Source of the DNA: Nocardia yamanashiensis NBRC 100130
GTDB lineage: Bacteria > Actinomycetota > Actinomycetes > Mycobacteriales > Mycobacteriaceae
Length of the DNA stretch: 64,000 nucleotides
NCBI RefSeq assembly: GCF_001613325.1
Contig: NZ_BDCD01000040.1
Span: 1 to 64,000, forward strand
Direction of reading: 5' to 3'
Part shown: positions 30,009-38,592 of the stretch, in pieces
Position numbering within the stretch: the stretch's first letter is position 1
Layout of the letters: each line of letters opens with the position of its first letter
The notes under the pieces: model-generated
What the model saw: only the letters and a program-made list of their open reading frames with translations
Databases searched by the model: none
Told to the model about the DNA's origin: nothing
Translations under genes and position numbers: made by a program

Positions 30009-31468
30009 CCGCCGGCGTGGTCGACGAGCGGGCCGCGCGGTTGCTGGCCCGGCTGGAACTGACCGGTGACGATGTCCTGCATGATCGGGTCTCTGGCCGA
30101 AAACTGGTGCTCAACAAGACATCTCGGGTCTTCTGGCTGATGGTGTGCGAGCACGGGACCGGTTCGGCGGCCGCGGCCGCGCTGGCGGCGCGCTTCGGTA
30201 TCGGGATCGAGCGCGCGACGGCGGATCTGGCCCGGTTCCTCGATGGGATCGACCAGGGGCAACGGTGTGCGGGCAGTATCCTGCCTGGCGCTGATCATGC
30301 GGTGCTGGAGCCGACGGCGGCGTGTAATGGCCAGTGCCCGCATTGCTATCACGGAACTCGTAATGATCATTGGCCTGCGGAGGCGATTCCGGAGATCCTG
30401 GCCAAGGTCCGCGCCGAAGGCTTGCGGTCGGTGTCGGTCACCGGCGGCGAGGTGTTCAGCGCACACTACGTGTCGCGGTTCTTCGAACTGGCGACGCTGC
30501 TGCGGGCGGAGGGGATCGAGCTGGCGAGTGTCAGCACGAACGCCACGTTCCTCACCGAAGAGGTCCGCGATCGGATTCTCGCCGAAGTCCCGGAGTCGAC
30601 GGTGTTCCGGATCAGCTTGGATGCGCTGCGTTCGGATCTGCTCGACCGGGTCCGGCCGGGGTATCGGCACCTGCGCGATCCGTATGGGCCGATCCGCGGC
30701 CTGGCGGAGGCGGGTCGGCCGTTGGTGTTCACGACGAACATTTGGTCGCAGCCGATTACCGAGATCGCCGATATCGGCGACTACCTGCGCGGCTACCCGA
30801 AGGTGCAGGCGTGGAACGTGCGCCTGGCGGTGCCGGTGCACCATGGGGCGGGCGAGCGCACCCGCACCCCGGCCCGCAAGCGGCAGTTGTTCGGGGTGCG
30901 CCCGGATGTGCGGCTGCCGCTGCGGCATTTCACGGCGATCCTGGCCGCTCACGCCCGTGAGCCGTTCGGGTTCCCGGTGCGGATGGGGAACTACCTGGCG
31001 ACCAGCGTGCTCGCGAATCCGCAAGCGCTGAGCGCGTTTGCGCCGGGGCACCCGTGCCGTGAGGATGAACAGCTGGTCACCCTGAAGGCTGACGGCGCGA
31101 TCACGCAATGCCCGATCCTGACCGAGCTGGCGCCGGAGCTGTCGGCGGGGTCGATCCTCGACGACGACGCGGCCGGGTTCCGGGCCCGGCTGCCCCTGGC
31201 GGGGCTGCACACCGATGCGATGGCGTGCGCGGGTTGTCCGGTGCGCCCGGTGTGCGGGGGCGGGTGCCGGCTGTATTCGATGGCCTATGACGGCGGCCTG
31301 ACGGGCTGTGATGAGCCCGCGCGGGCGCTGCTGGTGTGGATTCTCACTGATCCGACCGGGCTACTTCGGCAGCACTGGCCGGGTTATCACGCCCGGATGC
31401 TGGAGCTGGTCGGGGACGTCGACCTCGAGGGGCTGTACGGCGCGCACGTGGCCGGGTGGGACCGGTGA
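30005..31468 (+). CDS. PqqD-fused radical SAM/SPASM enzyme 2
   Basis: 487 residues. Residues 18-82 (HDRVSGRKLVLNKTSRVFWL; IERATADLARFLDGID) form a PqqD-like RiPP recognition element. The radical SAM motif is CNGQCPHC (Cys107, 111, 114), with SVTGGEVFS as the GGE motif. The SPASM end has CAGCPVRPVCGGGCRLYSMA. Such fusions bind the leader peptide themselves. Two radical SAM enzymes acting on one short peptide imply two different modifications. It is coupled to enzyme 1 and to the next gene by four-base overlaps. Confidence 0.93.
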   Translation: MTAGVVDERAARLLARLELTGDDVLHDRVSGRKLVLNKTSRVFWLMVCEHGTGSAAAAALAARFGIGIERATADLARFLDGIDQGQRCAGSILPGADHAVLEPTAACNGQCPHCYHGTRNDHWPAEAIPEILAKVRAEGLRSVSVTGGEVFSAHYVSRFFELATLLRAEGIELASVSTNATFLTEEVRDRILAEVPESTVFRISLDALRSDLLDRVRPGYRHLRDPYGPIRGLAEAGRPLVFTTNIWSQPITEIADIGDYLRGYPKVQAWNVRLAVPVHHGAGERTRTPARKRQLFGVRPDVRLPLRHFTAILAAHAREPFGFPVRMGNYLATSVLANPQALSAFAPGHPCREDEQLVTLKADGAITQCPILTELAPELSAGSILDDDAAGFRARLPLAGLHTDAMACAGCPVRPVCGGGCRLYSMAYDGGLTGCDEPARALLVWILTDPTGLLRQHWPGYHARMLELVGDVDLEGLYGAHVAGWDR

Positions 31469-31869
31469 GCGGCCCGCAGCTGGTGCTGATCGGCACGGCG
31501 CTCACCGCCTACGACACGGTCGCCGACTGTCCGCGCCAGCCTTGGACGGTGGCGACGATAAGCACGTTGTGCATCGCCCCGGCGTATCGCGAGATCGTCG
31601 ATGGGATCGAGGCGGGCATCCGCGCTCACGTGTTGTGGTGGGCCACGCAGGCGGATCGCTCGGTCACTCGCCGCCGGGTCGATGCGGGTGGCCCGCTGGT
31701 GGGGGTGCTGGCCAGTCGCAGTGTGACCAGGCCGAATCCGATCGGGCTGACGCTGGTGGACCTGGTCGACGTCGATGGGCTGAATCTGCGGGTCCGCGGC
31801 CTGGATTGCGTCACCGGCACACCGTTGCTGGATCTCAAACCCGCGATCGAGCTGCCCGCCTACCAATGA
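31465..31869 (+). CDS. TrmO/TsaA-like methyltransferase domain protein
   Basis: 134 residues from a GTG overlapping the previous TGA. GVLASRSVTRPNPIGLTLVD (about 76-95) and the end VTGTPLLDLKPAIELPAYQ match the TsaA/TrmO family, which methylates t6A37 of tRNA-Thr using SAM. At 134 residues it holds the beta-barrel domain only, near the minimum for the family. In a RiPP operon it may methylate the peptide instead of, or as well as, tRNA; this is inference. Confidence 0.85.
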   Translation: MSGPQLVLIGTALTAYDTVADCPRQPWTVATISTLCIAPAYREIVDGIEAGIRAHVLWWATQADRSVTRRRVDAGGPLVGVLASRSVTRPNPIGLTLVDLVDVDGLNLRVRGLDCVTGTPLLDLKPAIELPAYQ

Positions 31870-31881
31870 GAGGGGATCGAG

Positions 31882-32658
31882 ATGTCTACTGCTGTTCCAG
31901 CAATGTCGTTGCCGCAGGCGCGTTCTGAGCTGTTCGAGCGCGGGTTCGCGGTGATCGAGGATGTGGTGTCGCGCGAGGACGCGGCGCGCATCGCGGAGGT
32001 CGCGATGGAGGTGGCCGCGGCGGAGATGGCGAAGGATCCGAATTCGCCGTTCACGGTCGATCGAGGCGGCGACGGCGAGGTGGCGCCGCGCAAGATCGAC
32101 TACCCGTTTCTCAAGCATCCGGAGTTTCGGGCCTTCGCGTCGGATCCGCGTCTGAGCGAGCTCGCGGCCGGGCTGCTGGGTGAGCCGGGGTACTTGATGC
32201 GCGATCAATTGTTCGCCAAGCCACCGTTTTTCGGGACGCCGAAGCCGTGGCACCAGGAAAACGCGTCGTTGGGCTACGTCCCGGCGGACGGCATGATCGT
32301 GACGTGGGTGGCTTTGGATGACGCGACCGCGGACAACGGGTGTCTACGGGTCATCGAGGGGTCGCATCGCGTCCTGCTTGAGCACGTGCCGCAGCCGGGG
32401 GCACCGTACAACCATGTCCCTCCGCCGGATTCGGTGGACGTGGCCCGGGAGGTGCTGTTGCCGGTGCGGGCCGGCGGGGTGGTGGCGTTGCATTCGCAGG
32501 TGCTGCATTGCTCGGCGGTTAATCGTTCGCCGCACTGGCGGCGCGCCTATACGGCGCACTGGGTGGTGGCGTCGATCGGCTGCACGACCGACGCGCAGAG
32601 GTACGGCTATTCGCGCACTGCGGGCGGCGGGCAAGGTCTGCGCTATCGCGCCCCCTGA
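31882..32658 (+). CDS. Phytanoyl-CoA dioxygenase (PhyH) family oxygenase
   Basis: 258 residues. PhyH enzymes are iron(II)/2-oxoglutarate oxygenases. The iron triad is His124 and Glu126 (in KPWHQENASLGY) with His209 (in SQVLHCSAVNRS), and the 2-oxoglutarate arginine is probably Arg220 or Arg221. Most relatives have HxD, so HxE is a variant. ITVD-type core strands such as MIVTWVALDDATADNGCLRV are intact. The gene starts 12 bases after the TrmO-like gene with AGAGGGG before the ATG, so it is part of the RiPP operon and likely hydroxylates the peptide. Confidence 0.88.
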   Translation: MSTAVPAMSLPQARSELFERGFAVIEDVVSREDAARIAEVAMEVAAAEMAKDPNSPFTVDRGGDGEVAPRKIDYPFLKHPEFRAFASDPRLSELAAGLLGEPGYLMRDQLFAKPPFFGTPKPWHQENASLGYVPADGMIVTWVALDDATADNGCLRVIEGSHRVLLEHVPQPGAPYNHVPPPDSVDVAREVLLPVRAGGVVALHSQVLHCSAVNRSPHWRRAYTAHWVVASIGCTTDAQRYGYSRTAGGGQGLRYRAP

Positions 32659-32715
32659 CTCCCTGCTGTGGCGGCTTCGTGGGCTGGGCCACCTCCGGCG
32701 GTACCGGCTGGAGGT

Positions 32716-32769
32716 GGTGAGCCTGCGGGAGCTGCGCGACGGCGGGAGGGCTCAGTGTCGCGGCAGCTC
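32716..32769 (+). repeat. Dispersed structured repeat, copy 5 of 5
   Basis: 54 bases, 57 bases after the PhyH stop. It keeps GAGCTGC/GCAGCTC and GAGCC/GGCTC. The upstream bases CCGGCTGGAGGTGGTGAGCC resemble those of copies 1 and 2. Confidence 0.85.
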
Positions 32770-32871
32770 CGCGGGTGATTCGGTATGGGGCCTGGAAGGG
32801 CCTCAAATGCCGCTATCGGCGAGCGTGGTAACACATTTCCACCTCACACACCTCACTACATCGATGCATTT

Positions 32872-32886
32872 CGTCACTGTGACGCC
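32872..32886. repeat. CGTCACTGTGACGCC palindromic site, left copy
   Basis: The palindrome CGTCAC-T-GTGACG followed by CC. An identical 15-mer is at 34260-34274 in the same orientation. Confidence 0.7.
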
Positions 32887-34259
32887 TATTCGGGCTGGAA
32901 TCGCTTCCGGCCCTGCGTATCTCGCGGCCGGTGAGTAGTCGAAGGTTCGCCCCAACTCGCCGTCGATGCGGCTGGATTCTCGTGCGAGCCCGGCGCATTG
33001 GCCGTGCCGATCTCGACCGTGGGGACCGTCGTCGGAGAGCAGGGTGGGGCCGGTTGGGGTCTGCGCGGGGAACACGATTCCGCCGACCTGTGCACGGATG
33101 GTGGTGGCGCACACGCTCACCGAGTGCGGCCGGGTCGTAGCACGCGGGACTCGTCGACTCATGGGCCGATGCCCGGGGACTGGTTCTGCGGGTGGGGCCT
33201 TCGGCACTTCACACTGCCGCCCCAACGTCGCCTGTCTCGACAAGGCAGCGCCACGGAATGCCGATCGGGCGCGCCGACTTCCGGCGATCTGCGCGAAGGT
33301 TCTGTGTCCTGGGTGGGAGCCGGGAACGTCGCGCGTCGGATCCGCACGGGAGCATCCAGCGGTTGAGTGGCAAGGGAATCGCCTGCCGCGTGTATCGCGG
33401 TCGAGTCAATCACGTTCGTGGACGGGAGGGTTCGGGCGCGATGCGACCGCTTCTGTTCGGGGGTGGGCCATGACGGAAGTATCTGTGATGGTTCGCACCT
33501 GGGGCGGGTGTCCTCGCGGCAGATGGAACCGAGAGGCGCGGTGCGCGGCGAGCGCAGCGAGACCCGCACGGCCGTCGCCAGTCGGAGGACGCCGGCGGGG
33601 GACGGTTCGTCCAGTCGGCCGATGGCCGGGGGCGGTGCCGGTTTCCAGCGCTCGCCGCCGATTGGCAGAAAGGTCCGGGGTCCGAGTTGGTGGGGAGCAT
33701 CGAAACCCTCCGCACGCGATGGCCTGCACGGGGTTCCGTTGCCTCAACCGGCGTCATAGCGCGGAAGATTTTTCCTTCGCGTGCCTCGACTGCTGGGTGA
33801 CTGAGCCGCGCCGGACATGTTCGTAATGGGCGGCTCCGAGGTAGTCGGTGCCCAGTCGGTTCCCGGGAACCCCGCCGAAGGGGCGCGACACTGGCGCGCC
33901 GAGATTTCCGAAATCCGGCGCTGCGTCAGCAGCAGGCGCGTTGGTGCCCGGCTCGCATCGAGGTAGCTTCCTTCTCTCGATGGCAGTCGACCGGGGCGTC
34001 GTGTGGACCCGGGCGAAGGTTCTCGGTTGATCGCTGGCATCACGCCGTGCACAGACCGGCGGGTTCGTTCTCTCGATAGGTGGCCACGTTGTGCGGCACC
34101 AGACACCGAGAGCGTCGGTGCCGCCCGTGCCAATCGGCTAGGCGCAAGCGTTCCGCTGGGAGCCGTGGGCGGGTTCTCCACGCGGCCAAGCGTTAACCAT
34201 TCTGAGCACGCCATTAGCCGACGAACCCGAAGAAACTGGCCGCTGACCTGCGGATAATA

Positions 34260-34274
34260 CGTCACTGTGACGCC
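34260..34274. repeat. CGTCACTGTGACGCC palindromic site, right copy
   Basis: Second exact copy, 184 bases before the iteron array. The two copies bracket 1.37 kb without recognisable genes. Confidence 0.7.
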
Positions 34275-34381
34275 AAATCGAGGCTATGTCAGACAGTCTC
34301 GCATACCTCCGAGCGTAAACCCTAGAGAAACATCGACTTCCGGTACGGCTCCTTTATGGAGAGGGACGCTCCGGCTCGAAT

Positions 34382-34400
34382 CACCTTGAGAGTCAAGGTG
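34382..34400. promoter_or_regulatory. Palindrome near the centromere
   Basis: CACCTTGA-gag-TCAAGGTG, a perfect 8-bp inverted repeat with three bases between, 58 bases left of the iteron array. It is suited to a dimeric DNA-binding protein. Confidence 0.55.
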
Positions 34401-34457
34401 TCAGCTAATCTCCACCGTGGGAAATAGGCCGTCCACGCACGTCCGCCCCACGCTGCG

Positions 34458-34601
34458 CTATAGGCAGAGCGATACGTTGCGCTATACGTACTGCTATACG
34501 CCGCGCGATGCGTCGGACTATGCGCCTCGCTATACGTTCCGCGATAGGTAGACATATACGTTGTCCGATATACCACGGTATAGATTCCCTGATAGTTCGA
34601 G
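34458..34601 (+). repeat. parS: Twelve-unit 12-bp iteron array, probable parS centromere
   Basis: Twelve consecutive 12-base units with no gaps, consensus CTATACGTTSCG. Examples: CTATACGTACTG (34482), CTATACGCCGCG (34494), CTATACGTTCCG (34530), CGATACGTTGCG (34470). The T-A at positions 3-4 of the unit is kept best; the outer units (from 34578) are degenerate. It ends 111 bases before parA. Centromeres of type Ib/II plasmids have this form: short tandem repeats upstream of the partition operon, bound by the small partner protein. Confidence 0.85.
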
Positions 34602-34712
34602 TGCTAGCTGTGGCGATCTGTTGGGTTCGCGTGTCGCGCTAGGTGTTTCGATCTTCCCTCCCGTAGGATCGCGCGCAATGCCAAGCACGTATCCCGCTAG
34701 AGAGGCCGGTCT

Positions 34713-35684
34713 ATGGCTGTCATCGCTGCCAAGTTAGGACTTGTTGATCTGATCGATGTGCAATCTGCGCTCAAACGCAGGTTGCAGCTCATACTCGACA
34801 GTGCCATGCCCCGCAAGGTTGTTGTCATCATCAACGGCAAGGGGGGCGTCGGAAAGTCTTCCACTGCTGTAGCTCTCGCCTACGATCTGTCTCAGTCGGG
34901 ACACCGCGTTTTGCTTGTCGAGCTCGATGAGCAGGGAAACAACTGCGAAGACCTTGGATTGACTGGCGGCGCGCTCGCTGACAACGGCAAGGCTCAGGCG
35001 GATGCTGTTCTCGATGGGACACCTCTGGTTCCCACTGGCGAGGCACGTCCGAACTTGTTCGTTGTTCCGGGTGGTACCGAACTCGAAGCGGTTGTAGAGG
35101 AGTTGTACGTCCAGAAGCGTTACGCTTCGTATCAGGACGACCCCGCTGCTCAGACTGCCTGGATGGGTATGTATGCAGCCGCGATTGACGCCGTCCGTGA
35201 TCAGTACGACGTGATCATCCTGGATGTCGCGCCCGGCTCAGATGTCCTGCAACTGCAAGCGCTCGTAGCGGGGGATATGGTCGTCATTCCGTCCAAGTCC
35301 GACCCTTCGAGCCGCAAGGGACTCCGAGTTGTCGCCCGTAGATTCGAGAAGGCGTTGCAGCTGAATCCCGGTCTCAGGCTGCTGGGAGTGGTGCTGTTCG
35401 CCACCAACACATCCGCGACCAGGGTCATCAAGAACATCAAAGCGCACCTCGAAGCCGACCTCGATGGCGCGGCTCCGGTGTTCAAGCAGAGCATTCGTCA
35501 CGTGGAGGCGGCGGCGGTTGCCTGTCGCACGAAGGGCATCGTCCCGCAGGAAGCGGACGAGTCGCACGAGTTCGACGCAGCAACACTGAAGTCCATCCGA
35601 TCACTTGCGAGTGACTATCGGGCCCTCGGCATGGAGTTCCTACAGGCAGTGGCCGCCAGCAAGAAGGAGACTGACGCAGCATGA
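34713..35684 (+). CDS. parA: ParA-family partition ATPase
   Basis: 323 residues. A deviant Walker A, INGKGGVGKSS (about 40-50), and Walker B VIILDVAPGS identify a ParA/MinD-type ATPase that moves plasmid copies over the nucleoid. About 33 residues precede the core (LVDLIDVQSALKRRLQLILD), longer than type Ib ParAs but shorter than the DNA-binding N-domain of type Ia. AGAGAGG seven bases before the ATG fixes the start. The iteron array lies just upstream and the partner gene overlaps its stop by ATGA. Confidence 0.93.
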   Translation: MAVIAAKLGLVDLIDVQSALKRRLQLILDSAMPRKVVVIINGKGGVGKSSTAVALAYDLSQSGHRVLLVELDEQGNNCEDLGLTGGALADNGKAQADAVLDGTPLVPTGEARPNLFVVPGGTELEAVVEELYVQKRYASYQDDPAAQTAWMGMYAAAIDAVRDQYDVIILDVAPGSDVLQLQALVAGDMVVIPSKSDPSSRKGLRVVARRFEKALQLNPGLRLLGVVLFATNTSATRVIKNIKAHLEADLDGAAPVFKQSIRHVEAAAVACRTKGIVPQEADESHEFDAATLKSIRSLASDYRALGMEFLQAVAASKKETDAA

Positions 35685-36541
35685 GCAGCAAGAAGGACGA
35701 CACTCAGGCCACGGACGACAAGGTCGGCGGCCTGCCCAAGGATCCCGGCCTCGGCGGCTTCAAGGCGGCAGCGGCGGGAGCGTTCGGAACCTCGACGCGC
35801 ACCGCCCCGCGTCCGGATGAGGCGGAGAAGCCCGCGCCGGCCAATGCACCGGCCGAACGCGGTTTGCACGCAGTTCCACCGGCGACGGATGTTGTCGTGC
35901 GCCGTGCGCCGAGTGTGCCGACGGCTGTTCAGTCGGTGATGGCCGTGGATCTGGACGCCGGAGATGTCGAGATCCGGATCGAGGTTCCGAACCTCGGTGA
36001 TGAGGGCGCGAAGCTGACTCAGTGTCTGGTGAACATCGAATCGCCGGTACGTGATCGGTTCGCCAGCTACCAGACCACGACGAAACAGGCGACCGGCCAA
36101 GAGCCCAATAATGCGGTCGTGGTCCGGCGTGCGTTCCTGCACGCGCGCAAGGACGATAAATTCGCGGATTTGCTGGCTGCGGTCAAGAACAGGTCGCGTC
36201 TGGCGGAGGATGTGGACGATGATCCCGATGGCCTGTTGGGTCCGGCTGAAGGGCGCCGGAGTGCCCGCGGCCGGATGAAAAACTCTGTGCAGCAGTCCTT
36301 CCGGCCTACCAGGCAGGAGTTGGCCACCTACGACGCCTTTTGGCAGGGCTACGGCTTCCCGAGCCGCAGTGACTTCCTCAATGCACTGCTGGATCTGTTC
36401 CTTCCGGAACTGCCGTCGCAGCCACGGGCGCGGCGGGCGGGCACTTCGGCGGCTGTAGCCAAGGCGACACAGAGCGCGAGTAAGGACACGGCGGACCAAC
36501 CGGCGGAAAGCGCTACAGCGCAGGAAGATTCGAGCAACTAG
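35681..36541 (+). CDS. ParA partner, probable centromere-binding protein
   Basis: 286 residues with no classic ParB box. Residues 1-85 are Ala/Pro-rich and disordered, 95-180 form a mixed domain (DAGDVEIRIEVPNLGDEGAK), and 205-250 (SFRPTRQELATYDAFWQGYG, then PSRSDFLNALLDLF) look like a ribbon-helix-helix type DNA-binding segment. The tail is Ala/Ser/Glu-rich. Its coupling to parA and the iterons next door indicate the ParB-equivalent role; sequence alone would not. It ends at a strong terminator. Confidence 0.75.
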   Translation: MSSKKDDTQATDDKVGGLPKDPGLGGFKAAAAGAFGTSTRTAPRPDEAEKPAPANAPAERGLHAVPPATDVVVRRAPSVPTAVQSVMAVDLDAGDVEIRIEVPNLGDEGAKLTQCLVNIESPVRDRFASYQTTTKQATGQEPNNAVVVRRAFLHARKDDKFADLLAAVKNRSRLAEDVDDDPDGLLGPAEGRRSARGRMKNSVQQSFRPTRQELATYDAFWQGYGFPSRSDFLNALLDLFLPELPSQPRARRAGTSAAVAKATQSASKDTADQPAESATAQEDSSN

Positions 36542-36571
36542 CTCGCCCGGTCGGTCGGGCGTAGTGCACAA

Positions 36572-36610
36572 GGGTGCGGGTATCACCGGCTACCGGTGAT
36601 ACCCGCACCC
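36572..36610. terminator. Bidirectional terminator after the par operon
   Basis: An 18-bp perfect stem (36572-36589 with 36593-36610) and loop CTA between the convergent par operon and the coiled-coil gene. Confidence 0.85.
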
Positions 36611-36709
36611 TCCGTTTGTAGCTCGATCGCGCTGGGTTGGGGCCGAACTGTTTGGGATGTGGCGGTTTTCGAGTCCGCGCAGTGTCTGCCGACCAGCGGG
36701 AGGAGGGGT

Positions 36710-38248
36710 CTATTGCTGGTCGGTCTGCGACGCGGTCGGGGGCGTCTGTGATGAGCGTGCGCGGTTGATCTCGTGCTGCATGAGGTTGATCCGCTCGTTG
36801 AGGGATTCGACTTGGGCATCGTGGGCGCGCTGGATCGAGTCGAGCTGGGCCGCTGCGCGGGCCTCGTCCTGTGCGCGTTCGGTGGTGCGTTCGGTTGCGA
36901 GACGGCGCAATTCGTCCTGGTGGGCCTGCTGGTTGTCGTCGAGCCGTGTTTGCAGGGTATCGAGGCGGTCGGTGAGGGTGGCGAGTTCGTTCCGGTGCCG
37001 GCTCTCGGTGGCGTCGTAGCGTTGCTGAAGGCGGTCGCGGTCGGCGCGGGTGTTGGTGAGTTCTTCGCGGGCGGCGGCCGCGGCGGTTTCGTCACGGACG
37101 GATTTTTGGCGGGCCTCGGCTGCGGCGGCTTGCGCGGCGCGCGTCTGCTCTGCGGCGGTCTCGGCGGCCGATTGCGCGGTCTGCGCTTCGGCTTGGGCGG
37201 CGGCGATAGCTGAATCGGCTTCCGCGCGGATGCGGGCGATCTCCCGGTCCGTGTGCTCGGTGGCCTCACGGATTCGGTTCTGGGCATCGGTTTCGGCCGT
37301 CTGGATCCGTTGTTGCGCGGTTCGCTCTGCGTCGGCAATGCGGGCGGCGGCGGCGCCTTCGGCGGCGGCGATCCGAGCGTCAGCGTCGGCGGTAACCTGC
37401 TGAATTCGGGTGTCGGCGTCGGCAATTGCGGTGTCGGCCTCGGCGCGGGCCTGCTCGGCAGCGGCCTGGGCGGTGCTGACGGCCTGGGCGGCGCGCTCAG
37501 CCTGCTCAGCTGCGGCGCGCTCGGCGCTGTCCGCACGGATGTTGGCCTCCTCGGCGGCCTCGACGGCTTCGGCGCGGGCCTGCTCGGCGGCTTCGGCGAG
37601 CTGGCGGGAATTGCGTTCGCGTCGTTCGGCGGCCAGTTGCGCACCGCGCGCCTCTTCCACCTTCTTGCCTTCGTCGTAGCGCACCGATTCGATTTCGGCC
37701 GCCCGTGCTTCGTCGTCGCCGACTAGCGCGACTTGCCTGCGAAGTTCGCCGATGGCGTTGGTCAATTGCGTGGTCGCGGCCTCTGCGACCTGTTCAACCC
37801 GTGCTATTTGCTCGGGAATCGACATGCGTGCCAACGACACCGGGCGTGCGCCGGCGGGGTCGTCCGGGAGGGGCTCGGCGGGTATCGCGCCGGATTCGAG
37901 CCAGTTCCTCAACCGCATGGATCGGGTGGGGGTGTGCTTGGCCCCGCCCGCGGCGTCGCGCACCTGGGCGCAATAGGCGTTGCGACCGTCCTGGGCCGGG
38001 TGGAAGCAGCCCGGGAACCGGCAGATCTGCCGGTCCAAGGGCTTGGCGGCCCGTACGAGTCCATCAAGCGCGTACACGTCGTCGATCGCGGCCGCATGTG
38101 CTTCGAGCTCGGTGGCGGCCGCGTCGTCCAGGGCCTCGATCGACCGGGCCGTCTGGATCGCGGCTAGAACCGCCTCCCGCGCCGCCGCCAAGGTGAATGC
38201 GTCTTCGAAACCGATAGGCGCGGTGCCCGGGAGATCCTTCATAGCCAT
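36710..38248 (-). CDS. KfrA-like coiled-coil plasmid protein
   Basis: 512 residues. Residues 150-505 are an almost unbroken Ala/Glu/Arg coiled coil (for example RAEADSAIAAAQAEAQTAQS), the hallmark of KfrA-type proteins that help plasmid segregation. The N-terminal 145 residues carry CRFPGCFHPAQDGRNAYC (77-94), a possible zinc site, and helices that may bind DNA. It probably represses its own gene through the large operator directly upstream (38271-38309). The message looks leaderless or nearly so, with TATGAT about 16 bases before the ATG. Confidence 0.78.
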   Translation of the reverse strand: MAMKDLPGTAPIGFEDAFTLAAAREAVLAAIQTARSIEALDDAAATELEAHAAAIDDVYALDGLVRAAKPLDRQICRFPGCFHPAQDGRNAYCAQVRDAAGGAKHTPTRSMRLRNWLESGAIPAEPLPDDPAGARPVSLARMSIPEQIARVEQVAEAATTQLTNAIGELRRQVALVGDDEARAAEIESVRYDEGKKVEEARGAQLAAERRERNSRQLAEAAEQARAEAVEAAEEANIRADSAERAAAEQAERAAQAVSTAQAAAEQARAEADTAIADADTRIQQVTADADARIAAAEGAAAARIADAERTAQQRIQTAETDAQNRIREATEHTDREIARIRAEADSAIAAAQAEAQTAQSAAETAAEQTRAAQAAAAEARQKSVRDETAAAAAREELTNTRADRDRLQQRYDATESRHRNELATLTDRLDTLQTRLDDNQQAHQDELRRLATERTTERAQDEARAAAQLDSIQRAHDAQVESLNERINLMQHEINRARSSQTPPTASQTDQQ

Positions 38249-38270
38249 TCGAAAACAATATCATAACTAT

Positions 38271-38309
38271 CATGACTTGCATGACATTCATGACGTTATG
38301 CAAGTCATG
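38271..38309 (-). promoter_or_regulatory. Large inverted-repeat operator of the KfrA-like gene
   Basis: CATGACTTGCAT (38271-38282) and ATGCAAGTCATG (38298-38309) are a perfect 12-bp inverted repeat. The 15-base spacer contains a further CATGAC. The stretch is AT-rich and sits over the probable promoter. Confidence 0.8.
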
Positions 38310-38592
38310 TAATTCTTATTATGGTTGGCGCGCCTTGCCCCGTGTCGCGGACCGTGGCGGCAGCTCCCGCCGGTTGGTCTCCGGCCGGGGCCATGCGGAT
38401 CGTGCGGGGATTGTCACTGGCCTTCCGCGCGTGCCGTTGCGGCCGGGCGGTCGTGGACCAGTGACACTGAAAGAGCCCGCAATCGGCAGAACTGCTGCTG
38501 TAGTGAGAAAGTGACCGCCCTGGCGTAACTCCGCCGGGGGAATGCATGATGGTCGGTTTCGTGGCAGTAGCTCGGACAGCAGGAGGCGTGTG

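Larger units (their letters stand above)
32770..34457. other. 1.7-kb low-coding stretch before the partition locus
   Basis: Several open frames exist on both strands, but none shows conserved motifs, ribosome sites or a consistent codon pattern. Visible structure is limited to two copies of CGTCACTGTGACGCC (32872-32886 and 34260-34274) and a palindrome at 34382-34400. It may hold decayed genes or replication/maintenance sites. Confidence 0.6.

Noticed and set aside
32966..33826. 286-codon plus-strand frame in the gene-poor region
   Set aside because: No ribosome site, Arg/Ser/Pro-rich, no motif, and several alternative frames on both strands of equal quality.
33744..34265. 173-codon minus-strand frame next to the centromere
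   Set aside because: Composition is that of random GC-rich DNA and no start signal is present.
34322..34576. 84-codon frame encoding Tyr/Ser/Thr repeats
   Set aside because: The peptide repeat is a by-product of the 12-bp iterons, whose period is a multiple of three.
34458..34601. CRISPR-like tandem repeat
   Set aside because: Units are contiguous 12-mers without spacers and lie directly upstream of parA, so a centromere fits and CRISPR does not.
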